Assembly (NCBI RefSeq): GCF_900176205.1
Contig: NZ_LT859959.1
Span: forward strand, 3,307,001-3,371,000
DNA: 64,000 bases
From: Bradyrhizobium sp. ORS 285
GTDB lineage: Bacteria; Pseudomonadota; Alphaproteobacteria; Rhizobiales; Xanthobacteraceae
Reading direction: 5' to 3'
Below the pieces are notes generated by a model, which was not told the DNA's origin, did no database searches, and saw only the letters and a list, made by a program, of their open reading frames with translations. Positions within the stretch are counted from its first letter, which is position 1; every line of letters begins with the position of its first letter. Below, piece after piece: positions 40,576 to 50,429 of this stretch. The position numbers and the translations under genes are program-made.

Positions 40576-42583
40576 ACGCGCATGTCTTGCGATCGGGGTG
40601 GCGACCGTGCTGCCGGTGAAAGCGAACGAGACCTCGCGCTTCGTCGATCTCGATGGCGCCGTGATTGCGGCCCGCGCCATCGGCGATTGGGCACTGCGCT
40701 CGGGCTTCGGCGCTGAGAACGTTCGCGTCGTCGACGACAAGCGGGTCGGCGGCAAGGACAATCCGGTCACGGCCGCGCGCGTCCAGCAGGCGGTGGACGA
40801 ATTGTTTCCAGCCGGTGGCGACGGCGTCGACCATCTCTTTCTCGCCTTCTGCGGCCATGGCCTCACCGATGCGAATTTCGGCTCGATCTCCTGGCTGTTC
40901 AGCGACTCCTTGCGTGCGCGCTATCGCGTGGTCGCGGACGCCTTCAATGAGGAACTGCTGCATCACAACGTCCAGCGCATCACTCTCATCTCCGATGCGT
41001 GCCGCGAAGCTCCCAAGGATATCGACCTGATGCGGCTCGATCCGGTGCGCGGAATCACGGTCGACGGCGAGCGGGTGGAGAGCCCGAAATTCGATCGCTT
41101 CGCCGCCTGCCAGGATGGACAGCTCGGCTTCATGGTGGCGGAGCAGAACTCCGCCAGCCCCGGCAAATGCATTTTCTCAGGCGTGATCGTCGATGTGCTC
41201 TGGGGCAAAGAGCCCACGGCGATCAGCAATGACGTGATCACCACCAACAGCTTCGGCGTCTGCGTGCGCAACCGGACGACCCAGCGCGCCAAGGATTATC
41301 GGCTGAAGCTCAATCCGCAGTGCCAGGTCGATCCCGAGGCCGTTGTTCTCTACGACAAGAACAAGCCGCCGCCGGACAATGGCATCGAACTGCAACCCTG
41401 GCCGCCAGCTGGCAGCGCGTCCATCATGGGCGCGCTCCCGCCGGTGGCCGACGCGGCCGAGGCCGAACGCAACCTGGAGATGGTTCGCACCGACGAGTCG
41501 TTCCGCAACCGCGTTCTTGGGCCGGGCTTCGGTCTCAACAAGCTTGGCTTCGGCGTCTCGAAGGAAACCTTGCCGATCCCGCGCGCAAGCGAGGACATGC
41601 TGCATGACCTGGTCCGGCTGCGCGTCGCGCCGTCGGAGCAAAGCCGTACACAGGAGACGCAGCGTGCGGCGGATGCCATTGCGCTGCAGCTCGAGGCCGA
41701 CGCCGTCGCTGCTGCGCGCGCCAAGGCCGCCGGCGAATTTCGCCGCAGCGTCACGCAGATCAAGCCATCTCCCGGGCCCGACGGGTCCAACTTGATCATT
41801 GCCGGAGACGCCAAATTGTGGGCGCGGCAGCCGCCACAGGCGGGCCGCCAGACCGCGGCGCGGATGGGCTTTCGCGTCAGCACGGATCCTGCGGGATGGC
41901 CTGTTCTGGTCGAACTCGCCGACGGCAGCTTCGTGCCGGTCGTCCCTTATGACGGCCTGTATGCTGTCGTGAAGCAGAGCTCGACCGGAGACGTCATGCT
42001 CGTCTATGGCGAGCGCGATTCGCGGGACGCCTTCCGCGATGCGCTCGAGGCGATCACCGATTTCGCGGCGGGTCGGATCGGTCCCGATCGACTCGCCGCG
42101 CTCGCGGCGCGGCTCAGGCTTTCCAAGCATGCCGATCCTGCACTGGGCGCGATCTGTGCTCATCTGTATCGGGCGATGGCCGACTTCGACAGCATTCGCC
42201 GCATGGCCTATTTGTTCGTTGCGAACGGACAGGCGGTGCCGTTCGACGTCGCGCTGCTCGGTGCCATGGACGTGGTGCGCGGCCGCGACGGCACGCTGAC
42301 GCTCGCGATCCCGGCCGTGAAGGCGCGCAACCGGCCGGATGGCGCTTCGGAGCTGCCGGACTTCGTCATCTGCAGCACACCCGAAGCCCAGGCATCAATC
42401 GCGGGACGCTGCCCGTGGCTGGCCAGCGGCTGGGATTTCGTGACCGATCCGCGGCGGGCGACGGCCGCACTGGTCGAAGGTCTGGCCGAGCACGCCGCCG
42501 AGATCCGCCGCAGCGGTTTCACCGTGCTTCCCGCTGAAGCCGGCCGACAGTTCGCCCAACAATGGGGGCTGACGCCCCCCTGA
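40568..42583 (+). CDS. Caspase-like (peptidase C14 type) protein with unrecognised C-terminal region
   Basis: A 671-residue protein. Residues about 1-215 form a caspase-like domain: beta strand 'LFLAFCGHGLTDA' provides the catalytic His and 'RITLISDACREAPKD' the catalytic Cys. The rest (about 220-671) shows no known domain; it includes a stretch of charged helix ('SEQSRTQETQRAADAIALQL') and a C-terminal region rich in Asp/Arg turns. No signal peptide. Its start overlaps the DUF2182 stop by 8 bases, so it is translationally coupled to the tyrosinase unit. Substrate unknown. Confidence 0.85.
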   Translation: MGRRACLAIGVATVLPVKANETSRFVDLDGAVIAARAIGDWALRSGFGAENVRVVDDKRVGGKDNPVTAARVQQAVDELFPAGGDGVDHLFLAFCGHGLTDANFGSISWLFSDSLRARYRVVADAFNEELLHHNVQRITLISDACREAPKDIDLMRLDPVRGITVDGERVESPKFDRFAACQDGQLGFMVAEQNSASPGKCIFSGVIVDVLWGKEPTAISNDVITTNSFGVCVRNRTTQRAKDYRLKLNPQCQVDPEAVVLYDKNKPPPDNGIELQPWPPAGSASIMGALPPVADAAEAERNLEMVRTDESFRNRVLGPGFGLNKLGFGVSKETLPIPRASEDMLHDLVRLRVAPSEQSRTQETQRAADAIALQLEADAVAAARAKAAGEFRRSVTQIKPSPGPDGSNLIIAGDAKLWARQPPQAGRQTAARMGFRVSTDPAGWPVLVELADGSFVPVVPYDGLYAVVKQSSTGDVMLVYGERDSRDAFRDALEAITDFAAGRIGPDRLAALAARLRLSKHADPALGAICAHLYRAMADFDSIRRMAYLFVANGQAVPFDVALLGAMDVVRGRDGTLTLAIPAVKARNRPDGASELPDFVICSTPEAQASIAGRCPWLASGWDFVTDPRRATAALVEGLAEHAAEIRRSGFTVLPAEAGRQFAQQWGLTPP

Positions 42584-42667
42584 GAAGCTGGTCGGCGGCT
42601 CCGGCACGATGTCGCGGCAGCAGGCCAGGACGCGTGGCCGGCTGCCATCGCTCTGCGATGCGTGAGA

Positions 42668-43693
42668 TCAGGCCATCACCCGCTCGGGCAGCAGCTCGGC
42701 GATCTGCACTGCGTTGAGCGCGGCGCCCTTCAGCAACTGGTCGGCGGCGACGAACATCGCGATCGAATGGCCGGACGGATCGGACAGATCCTTCCTGATG
42801 CGACCGACCAGCACGTCGTCCTGGCCGGAGGCGTCGACCGGCATCGGGAAGTAGTTCTTGGCGCGGTCGTCGACGATGCGCACGCCGGGCGCGGTCGCGA
42901 GGATGCGGCGGACGTCGTCCTCGGTGATCGGCTTCTCGCATTCGAAGGTGATGGCCTCGCAATGGGCGCGCAGCACCGGCACGCGGACGCAGGTGACGCC
43001 GATGGCGATGCCCTCGTCCTCGAAGATCTTGCGGGTCTCGTTGATGACCTTGGTCTCTTCGTCGTTGTAGCCGGTGTCGGGGTCGATGGCCGTGTTGTGG
43101 CTGAACAGATTGAAGGCGAACGGATGCGGCATCACCTTGGGCGCATAGACCTGGCCGTTGAGGTTGGCGCGGGTCGACTGCACCAGCTCGTCCATCGCGG
43201 CCGCTCCGGCGCCGCTGGCGGCCTGGTAGGTCGAGATGATCACGCGCTTGATGCGATTCTGCTGGTGGATCGGCCACAGCGGCACCAGCGCCGTGATCGC
43301 CGCGCAGTTCGGATTGGCGATGATGCCCTTGTGGTCGCGGATGCGGCGGGAGTTGATCTCCGGGATCACCAGCGGCACGTTCGGATCCATGCGGAAGGCC
43401 GAGGAATTGTCGACCACGACGGCGCCCGAGCGAACCGCTGAAGGCGCGAACTTCTTGGAGATGCCGCTGCCGGCCGAGAACAGCGCGATGTCGACGCCCT
43501 CGAAGGAGCGCTCATTGAGCTCCTCGACCACGATCGTCTGGCCGCGGAAGGTGAGGGTCTGGCCAGCCGAGCGTGCGCTCGCCAGCGCCTTGAGCTTGCC
43601 GACGCGAACGTTGCGGCGGTCCAGGGTGGCGATGAACTCGGCGCCGACGGCGCCGGTCACGCCGACGATGGCAATGGTGGGATCTTGCGGCAC
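42668..43693 (-). CDS. asd: Aspartate-semialdehyde dehydrogenase
   Basis: Asd reduces beta-aspartyl phosphate to aspartate semialdehyde in the lysine/threonine/methionine branch. The 341 residues contain the NADP-binding 'IAIVGVTGAVGAEF', the catalytic Cys in 'IIANPNCAAITALVPLWPI' and the base in 'VPVLRAHCEAITFECE'. It starts with GTG (43693) after GGAGA. About 36 bases upstream lies an intrinsic terminator preceded by a Thr/Lys-rich mini-gene, pointing to attenuation by Thr and Lys. Confidence 0.95.
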   Translation of the reverse strand: MPQDPTIAIVGVTGAVGAEFIATLDRRNVRVGKLKALASARSAGQTLTFRGQTIVVEELNERSFEGVDIALFSAGSGISKKFAPSAVRSGAVVVDNSSAFRMDPNVPLVIPEINSRRIRDHKGIIANPNCAAITALVPLWPIHQQNRIKRVIISTYQAASGAGAAAMDELVQSTRANLNGQVYAPKVMPHPFAFNLFSHNTAIDPDTGYNDEETKVINETRKIFEDEGIAIGVTCVRVPVLRAHCEAITFECEKPITEDDVRRILATAPGVRIVDDRAKNYFPMPVDASGQDDVLVGRIRKDLSDPSGHSIAMFVAADQLLKGAALNAVQIAELLPERVMA

Positions 43694-43728
43694 TTCTCAG
43701 GTCTCCGGTTGAAATTTGGGCATAAAAA

Positions 43729-43757
43729 AAGCCCCGGACCTTCATCAGGCGGGGCTT
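43729..43757 (-). terminator. Intrinsic terminator in the asd leader (attenuator)
   Basis: On the minus strand AAGCCCCG ... CGGGGCTT is followed by a run of seven T. No minus-strand gene other than the mini-gene at 43788-43859 precedes it, and asd starts about 35 bases later. It fits an attenuator that stops transcription before asd. Confidence 0.8.
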
Positions 43758-43787
43758 CGGTTCGAAGATGGTCGCGATATCGTTCGA

Positions 43788-43859
43788 TTACGCGCGCACG
43801 CCTCCCGAGTCCCCCTGGGGCTTGGTGGTTTTCGTCGTGCGTTTGGTCGCGGTGAACAT
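43788..43859 (-). CDS. Thr/Lys-rich leader peptide upstream of asd
   Basis: A 23-codon frame ending in TAA 34 bases before the attenuator terminator. Its product begins 'MFTATKRTTKTTKPQ': residues 3-13 contain six Thr and three Lys, the end products of the pathway asd serves. A second in-frame ATG at 43871 is possible. The ribosome site is not strong, so translation needs proof. A sequence at its end, CAGGGGG, could pair with the 5' arm of the terminator (CCCCGCCTG), a possible antiterminator with a mismatch. Confidence 0.7.
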   Translation of the reverse strand: MFTATKRTTKTTKPQGDSGGVRA

Positions 43860-43964
43860 GGGGCGGACCATAGGGACGTGAGGTTCCGCCGTCAACGGCC
43901 CTGATCGGCCAAACACCGCCGATCGCGGTTGAATCGAGGACGATCCTGACGCAATAAGCCGGCC

Positions 43965-45113
43965 ATGAGCTCCCCAGCTAACGACCTTCCCAACCATTTC
44001 GAATTGCTCGGCACCGATGGCGCGACGCGCACCGGCCGGCTGACGACGCCGCATGGCGTGGTCCGGACCCCGGCCTTCATGCCGGTCGGCACCGCCGGCG
44101 CCATGAAGGGCATCCACTGGCGCGACGTGCGCGAGGCCGGCGCCGATATCGTGCTCGGCAACACCTATCATCTGATGCTGCGGCCCACGGCGGAGCGGAT
44201 CGCGGCGCTCGGCGGCCTGCAGCGCTTCACCGGCTGGGGCGGGCCGATGCTGACGGATTCCGGCGGTTTCCAGGTCATGTCGCTGTCGGGCTTACGCAAG
44301 GTCACCGAGCAGGCGGTGACGTTCCGCTCGCATATCGACGGTGCCAAGATCGAGCTGTCGCCCGAGCGCGCGATCGAGGTGCAGCGGCTGCTCAACTCCG
44401 ACATCGCGATGCAGCTCGACGAATGCGTCCGGCTGCCGGCGGAGCCCGCCGATATCGAGCGTGCGATGCGGCTGTCGCTGCGCTGGGCCGAGCGCTGCCG
44501 CCGCGCGTTCGAGAGCGCGCCCGCCGGCTACATGCTGTTCGGGATCGTGCAGGGTGGCGATGTGCCGGCGCTGCGCGTGGCGAGCGCACAGGCGCTGGTC
44601 GACATCGGCTTTCATGGCTATGCGATCGGCGGCCTCGCCGTCGGCGAGCCACAGGCCGTCATGCTCGAGATGATCGAGGCCACCGTGCCGGCGCTGCCGG
44701 CCGACCGGCCGCGCTATTTGATGGGCGTCGGCACGCCGGACGATCTCCTGGAGTCGGTGAAGCGTGGCGTCGACATGTTCGACTGCGTGCTGCCGACCCG
44801 CAACGGCCGCCACGGCGTGGCCTATACGCGCTTCGGGCCCGTCAACCTGCGCAACGCTCGTCATGCCGATGATGCCCGGCCGCTCGACGAGGAGAGCCCG
44901 TGGCCGCCGGCGCGCAGCTATGCGCGTGCCTATCTACATCACCTCATTAAGGCCGGTGAGGCGCTCGGGGCGACGCTGCTGTCGGAGATCAACATCGCCT
45001 ATTTCCAGCAGCTGATGGCCGGGATGCGCGAGGCCATCGCGCAAGGGCGCTTCACCGAATTCTACGAACGCACCAAGGCCGATTGGGCCCACGGCGATAT
45101 CGCTCCGCTGTGA
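43965..45113 (+). CDS. tgt: tRNA-guanine(34) transglycosylase lacking the zinc site
   Basis: Tgt replaces G34 by preQ1 in tRNAs with a GUN anticodon, the step before QueA. The 382 residues keep the catalytic aspartates ('[11 protein letters not shown]' and 'FDCVLPTRN') and the tRNA-binding core. But the zinc site is gone: where Zymomonas Tgt has Cys318, Cys320, Cys323 and His349, this protein has Ser311, Trp313, Ala316 and Ile342 ('[15 protein letters not shown]', '[13 protein letters not shown]'). All four ligands are lost together. The start ATG at 43965 is family-conserved. The gene diverges from the asd leader. Confidence 0.93.
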   Translation: MSSPANDLPNHFELLGTDGATRTGRLTTPHGVVRTPAFMPVGTAGAMKGIHWRDVREAGADIVLGNTYHLMLRPTAERIAALGGLQRFTGWGGPMLTDSGGFQVMSLSGLRKVTEQAVTFRSHIDGAKIELSPERAIEVQRLLNSDIAMQLDECVRLPAEPADIERAMRLSLRWAERCRRAFESAPAGYMLFGIVQGGDVPALRVASAQALVDIGFHGYAIGGLAVGEPQAVMLEMIEATVPALPADRPRYLMGVGTPDDLLESVKRGVDMFDCVLPTRNGRHGVAYTRFGPVNLRNARHADDARPLDEESPWPPARSYARAYLHHLIKAGEALGATLLSEINIAYFQQLMAGMREAIAQGRFTEFYERTKADWAHGDIAPL

Positions 45114-45214
45114 AATTGCTCACGCAATTCAAGGTTGCGTGATCCAGAATTGTCGTGCCAGTCACACGCCTGCAAGGTATCGCTATTATGATACCGTGAG
45201 CGCGGAGGTGGACA

Positions 45215-46608
45215 TTGGGCCGGCTGATCATTGTTTCCAATCGCGTCAACCCTCCATCGAGCGCGGGCGACGAGAGCGTCGGCGGATTGGCCATGGCGCT
45301 GGCGGCCGCCTTGCGCGGCAGCTCGGGACTGTGGTTCGGCTGGACTGGGAAAACTGCCAGTACCTATTCGGGTCAACTGAAGGTCGAGCGCATCGGCGGC
45401 GTGATGACCGCCACCATCGACCTCGACGAGGCGGGGTTCTGCAACTACTACAACGGCTATTCCAACAAGACCCTGTGGCCGCTGTTGCACTACCGCCCGA
45501 CCTCGCGGTCTATGACCGCGACTTTCAACACGGCTACCGGATGGTGAACGAGCGCTTTGCGGATGCGCTTGCGCCGCTCGTCGAGCCGGATGACCTGATC
45601 TGGATCCACGACTATCATCTGATCCCGCTGGGGCGCGAGCTGCGGCGTCGCGGGTTTACGAACCGGATCGGCTTTTTTCTCCATGTGCCCTGGCCGGCCG
45701 CGCAGGTGTTCGTCAATCTGCCCGAGCACCGCGATCTCGTTCAGGCGCTGTTTGCCTATGATCTGCTCGGCTTCCAGATTCAGGACTATCTCCAGGCGTT
45801 CGAGGACTACGTCGTCTCGCAGGCGGCCGGCCGGCGAACGGAGGAGGGGCTGCTCTCGGCCTTTGACCGTTCGGTCGAGACCGGCGTCTTTCCGATCGGC
45901 ATCGACGCTCCGGAGTTCGCGCGGCTGGCGCGCACGCAGACGGCGCGATCCAGCCGCGAGCGGCTGATCGGGGCGACTGCCGGCCGGAGGCTCATCGTCG
46001 GCGTCGACCGCCTGGATTATTCCAAGGGTATGGAGGAGCGCTTCCTCGGCTTCGAGCGCTTTCTCGCCGATCACGCCGAGCTGCGCAGCCAGGTGCTGAT
46101 GCTGCAGGTCGCGCCCGTCAGCCGCGAGCAGGTGCTCGCCTATCAGGAGATCCGAAGCCGGCTGGACGCGCTGTCGGGGCGAATTAACGGAGAGTATTCC
46201 GACGTCGACTGGACGCCGCTCCGCTACGTCAACAAAAGCTACCGGCGGGATGAGCTCGCCGGGATCTATGCCGCCTCATGCGTCGGGCTGGTAACGCCGC
46301 TGCGTGATGGCATGAACCTGGTCGCCAAGGAATATATCGCGGCCCAGGACCCGGAAGATCCAGGCGTGCTGATCCTGTCGCGGTTCACCGGGGCGGCACG
46401 CGAGCTGGACGCAGCGTTGCTGGTCAACCCGAACAGCCGGGAAGAAGTCGCGGACGCGTTGCGCCGGGCACTGACCATGGATCACGCCGAGCGCACCGCG
46501 CGATGGCTGGCGCTCTACGACGTGGTCAGCCGTAACGATGTGCAGGCCTGGCGGGACAGCTTCGTTGCGCGTCTGATGGCGACGAGCCGCCTTCCGATTG
46601 CGGCATGA
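45215..46608 (+). pseudogene. otsA: Trehalose-6-phosphate synthase gene with a frameshift
   Basis: OtsA makes trehalose 6-phosphate from UDP-glucose and glucose 6-phosphate. The first part, from a TTG at 45215 with GGAGG upstream, encodes 'GRLIIVSNRVNPPSS...' and ends in 'NKTLWPLLHYRP'; the rest, in another frame, continues 'DLAVYDRDFQHGYRMVNERF', 'DYHLIPLGREL', 'GVDRLDYSKG', 'YVNKSYRRDELAGIYAASCV'. At 45496-45498 one base is missing relative to an uninterrupted gene. Either the gene is inactive or the base was lost in sequencing. The end at 46608 is intact. Confidence 0.8.
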
Positions 46609-46765
46609 CCGGTACCAGCCGTTCGCGCGCGATCCGTCGTACAATTAACCCCGCCACGCCGAGAGCGCGGGGCAGGTGACGTGCCCGCAACGGGCAAGGG
46701 GGTGAGTTTTTGAGGCAAAGTCTGTCACGGGACGTGACGCTCCCCGCATCACCGTTACGAGCCGC

Positions 46766-46984
46766 TCAATTGCAGACGAAACGGCTCCTGAGCGTGTGCT
46801 TCGTCACGAAGCCGTAGCCGCAGGTGTCGCAGGTCCAGAGATAGCTGATCACATTGTCGGCCAGATAGGCCGAGGCCTCCGCAGCGATCATGGAGTCGGC
46901 GCAGACCGGGCATGTCGGCAAGTCGCAGCCGCGAGGATCGGGCCGGGGCGATGCGGTCGACACGAGATCAGCGAGTGCTGACAT
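46766..46984 (-). CDS. Small CxxC zinc-ribbon protein
   Basis: A 72-residue protein with 'CPVC' near the middle and 'CDTC' 28 residues later ('CPVCADSM', 'LWTCDTCGYGFVTKHTL'), a zinc-ribbon arrangement. AGGAGG lies just upstream of the ATG at 46984; earlier in-frame ATGs give a Lys/Arg-rich extension from AT-rich DNA and were rejected. Proteins like it are common and unnamed in Bradyrhizobium; function unknown. Confidence 0.75.
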   Translation of the reverse strand: MSALADLVSTASPRPDPRGCDLPTCPVCADSMIAAEASAYLADNVISYLWTCDTCGYGFVTKHTLRSRFVCN

Positions 46985-47519
46985 AGGGACCTCCTGAGGC
47001 GATCTCTTTGTTGTCGTTTTCTGTTTGAATGGCGTCAATTTGAGCATGTCGTTTTTCGAACTTGTCTCATTCCGACTCGTCCGATTTCGACGCTTCAAAG
47101 TTTCAACTCGTCCAACTTCCAACGGTCTGAAGTGCGTCACACGAATTCAGTCACACAAAGAGTTTGTCTGGTGGTCTCTTCTTATAGGATCCGATTTTGG
47201 ATGATCTGTTCTATGGAAGCGGCTTCGGGTGGCATCAACATTCTGCTTATACCATTCCCAAGATGACATCTTGCTGATGTCCGCTTGGGCCGCAGGCGAT
47301 GCACACCGTGAATCTCCGCCCTACTGAAGTTGAACATACACCCAGTCTGTTGACCTTGTCGCAACACAAATGCGTAGGTTTTGCGCAATTTAACGACGAC
47401 TTGTTGTGCGTCGCGATGATCGTACCATCGCGCAAACGTGCTTGCGCAGCGCAGCAGGCTCGCTGAAGATAGTCAGGACCTCTGTCGATACCGCGCCGAC
47501 GTGCGCAAGGAGTGATTTC
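46985..47519. other. AT-rich intergenic region upstream of cysK
   Basis: About 535 bases without a convincing gene and with clearly lower GC than the surroundings. The direct repeats 'ACTCGTCCGATTTC' / 'ACTCGTCCAACTTC' lie near 47075-47120. A perfect 15-base palindrome is annotated separately. A minus-strand frame at 47182-47388 is not supported by composition. Confidence 0.55.
47258..47272. promoter_or_regulatory. Perfect palindrome CAAGATGACATCTTG
   Basis: Seven-base arms around one base, about 250 bases upstream of cysK. It looks like a binding site for a dimeric regulator; no regulator or regulated gene is identified. Confidence 0.4.
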
Positions 47520-48488
<969 letters not shown>

Positions 48489-48490
48489 TC

Positions 48491-48730
48491 ATGGCCGATC
48501 AGCCGCGACGTCCGCGCACGCTCGCCGATGCCCGCACTGAGGCGGAGGCGGCGTTCAAGAAGGTCACCACCAAGCCTGTCGAGGCGCCGCCGAAGAAGGC
48601 GGCTGTCCCGGGCGTGCGCGAGCAGGTGACGTTGCGCATCGATCAGGATGTGCTGGAGCACTTCCAATCCCAAGGCCCCGGCTGGCAGGATCGCATGAAT
48701 GCGGCGCTGCGCAAGGCCGCGGGGCTCTGA
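48491..48730 (+). CDS. BrnA-like antitoxin-family protein (no toxin partner)
   Basis: A 79-residue protein with a Lys/Pro/Ala-rich N-terminus and a BrnA/ribbon-helix-helix-like C-terminal part 'REQVTLRIDQDVLEHFQSQG' followed by 'GWQDRMNAALRKAAG'. In known BrnTA systems the BrnT toxin gene lies just upstream; here the neighbour is cysK and no toxin is present. It starts 2 bases after the cysK stop and is followed by a strong terminator. It may be a stand-alone DNA-binding protein linked to cysK expression. Confidence 0.78.
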   Translation: MADQPRRPRTLADARTEAEAAFKKVTTKPVEAPPKKAAVPGVREQVTLRIDQDVLEHFQSQGPGWQDRMNAALRKAAGL

Positions 48731-48743
48731 TCGGTCTTGAGCT

Positions 48744-48778
48744 AACCAAGCGGCGGGGCTTTGCCGCGCCGCTTGGTT
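48744..48778 (+). terminator. Terminator of the cysK unit
   Basis: Perfect 12-base arms AACCAAGCGGCG / CGCCGCTTGGTT with an 11-base loop. Confidence 0.85.
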
Positions 48779-48852
48779 GCTGCTTCAGCGGCCGCGTCGT
48801 CTGGCCTCGGCTCTCAAGCCGTAGGAAGTTGCGTTGAGCGCAGGACGGTCGC

Positions 48853-50265
48853 TCAGCGCCGGAACGCACCGCCGAGCATTCCGCCCATGACCCCGCCGAT
48901 GAAGGCTGCGCCGGCGTCCGGCCCGCTGCGGTGATAGCCACCGCCGCCACCGCTGCTGCGTTGCGCGCGGCGGGCAGGGCGCTCCTCATTTGCGCTGGCG
49001 GTCGCCGCGGCCGGAACGATCTCGGCGAGCAGGGCCTTGTGCTGCAGCTTCGTCAGATAGCCGCTCGACGGATAGCCGCGTGCCGCCTGCCAGCGCTTGA
49101 GCACGGCGCGCGTGGGCTCGTCGAACTTGCCGGTCGTCTTGGTGTCGAAGCCGAGCCCGGTGAGGCGGCGCTGCACGTCGCGGCGCAGGCCCTTGTCGAG
49201 ACCGATCTGGTCTTCTGTGATCTGCGTGCCCTGTTCGGTGAAGGTCGCGGGATCGACGCCCGTGGTCAGGTTGCGCGTCGTCGTTGAGGGCCCATTCTCC
49301 AGCGAGGCGACTCGCGCCAGCGCCAATGACCTGAACTGGCCGTTGGGATAATTGGTGAGGTAGGCCTTGAGCTCTTCGGCCTTGTTGGAGTCTTTGACCG
49401 AGCGCCAGAACTCGAGCTCCACATCGTTCGCGGGCTGCACGGCTGCGACGATCGCCGGAGCAGCGGCGGTAGTCGCCCCGCCGGCCGCCGGATTGAGATA
49501 GACGGCGCCGATCAGGTTGGTGTGTCCCCAGGGCAGCTGGCCTTTGGCGGTTTCTTCGTTCACCTGGGCGCGGACAGAGGTCATCGCCTGCTGGATCTCG
49601 ACGCCGGGCTTAGTGATGTGCGCGATCAAAGCGCGCGTGAACGGGCTGTTGGTGCCGGCCTCGCCGTCGAGCGCCGTCTGGCCCGGGCCGGTGGCGAACG
49701 CGATCAAGGTGCCTTCGCCGGACTTCATCTCGGCAAGGCCGGTCTGCACCGAGACGCTGCGGGTCGAAGCCGTCGACCTGATCTTGGCGGCGAACGGGTT
49801 GTCGCGGCAGGCGTCGAGGAACACCAGCTTGACCTTGGCGTCCGCCAGCGTCTGCTCGAGCGTGACGTCGACATTGATGGCCGCGCCGAGCTTGGCATCC
49901 ATCTCGGACTTGATGTCGGCGTCGATCGGCAGCAGGTAGTTGGTCCCGGAGATCGCGATGCCGTGGCCGGCATAATAGAACACGGCGACGTCGGCGCCCT
50001 GGCTGCGGCGGCCAAACTCCAGCAGCTTCTCGGTCATCTGCTCGCGATTGAGGTTGGTGCCCTCGACGACGTCGAAGCCGACATTGCGCAAGGTCACCGC
50101 CATCGCACTGGCATCGACCGGCGGGTTTGGCAGCTGGGCCACGTTCTTATAGGCGCCATTGCCGACCACGAAGGCGACGCGCCGATCGGCCATGGCCGTG
50201 TCGATCGCCAGCGCAGACCAGACCAGCGACACCACGAGCGCCGGAATGAGGCTGAGCACCCGCAT
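48853..50265 (-). CDS. Secreted caspase-like protein with peptidoglycan-binding domain, copy 1
   Basis: A 470-residue exported protein: signal peptide ending near 'DTAMA', caspase-like domain (residues about 30-240) with catalytic His in 'VAVFYYAGHGIAISG' and Cys in 'LVFLDACRDNPFAAK'; a short linker repeat 'EFWRSVKDSNKAEELKAYLT'; a peptidoglycan-binding domain 'LRRDVQRRLTGLGFDTKTTG'; and a Gly-rich tail 'GAAFIGGVMGGMLGGAFRR'. ATG 50265 with GGGGGA upstream. It is a tandem paralog of the next gene. Confidence 0.92.
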   Translation of the reverse strand: MRVLSLIPALVVSLVWSALAIDTAMADRRVAFVVGNGAYKNVAQLPNPPVDASAMAVTLRNVGFDVVEGTNLNREQMTEKLLEFGRRSQGADVAVFYYAGHGIAISGTNYLLPIDADIKSEMDAKLGAAINVDVTLEQTLADAKVKLVFLDACRDNPFAAKIRSTASTRSVSVQTGLAEMKSGEGTLIAFATGPGQTALDGEAGTNSPFTRALIAHITKPGVEIQQAMTSVRAQVNEETAKGQLPWGHTNLIGAVYLNPAAGGATTAAAPAIVAAVQPANDVELEFWRSVKDSNKAEELKAYLTNYPNGQFRSLALARVASLENGPSTTTRNLTTGVDPATFTEQGTQITEDQIGLDKGLRRDVQRRLTGLGFDTKTTGKFDEPTRAVLKRWQAARGYPSSGYLTKLQHKALLAEIVPAAATASANEERPARRAQRSSGGGGGYHRSGPDAGAAFIGGVMGGMLGGAFRR

Positions 50266-50380
50266 CTGAAATCCCCCTGGAGCAAGCAAAATGAGCGACT
50301 GAAAACCGCCATCTTGTCTACACCAAAAAGCCGTGATTGGCCCAAGTCAAATCAGCAGTTGTGAGCTGACGGGCAAGCAA

Positions 50381-50408
50381 AAAGCCCGCACCTTGCGGCG
50401 CGGGCTTT
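50381..50408 (-). terminator. Terminator of caspase-like copy 2
   Basis: Arms AAAGCCCGC / GCGGGCTTT with minus-strand T-rich end (TTTTTGC), 22 bases past the stop of the gene at 50430-51890. Confidence 0.85.
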
Positions 50409-50429
50409 GCGTCTTGAGCGGACCGGTCG

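Noticed and set aside
45496..45498. Programmed frameshifting in otsA
   Set aside because: The site is a plain C-run without a slippery heptamer or an obvious stimulating structure; a lost base is simpler.
47182..47388. A 68-codon minus-strand gene in the AT-rich gap
   Set aside because: No ribosome site, no domain and irregular composition.
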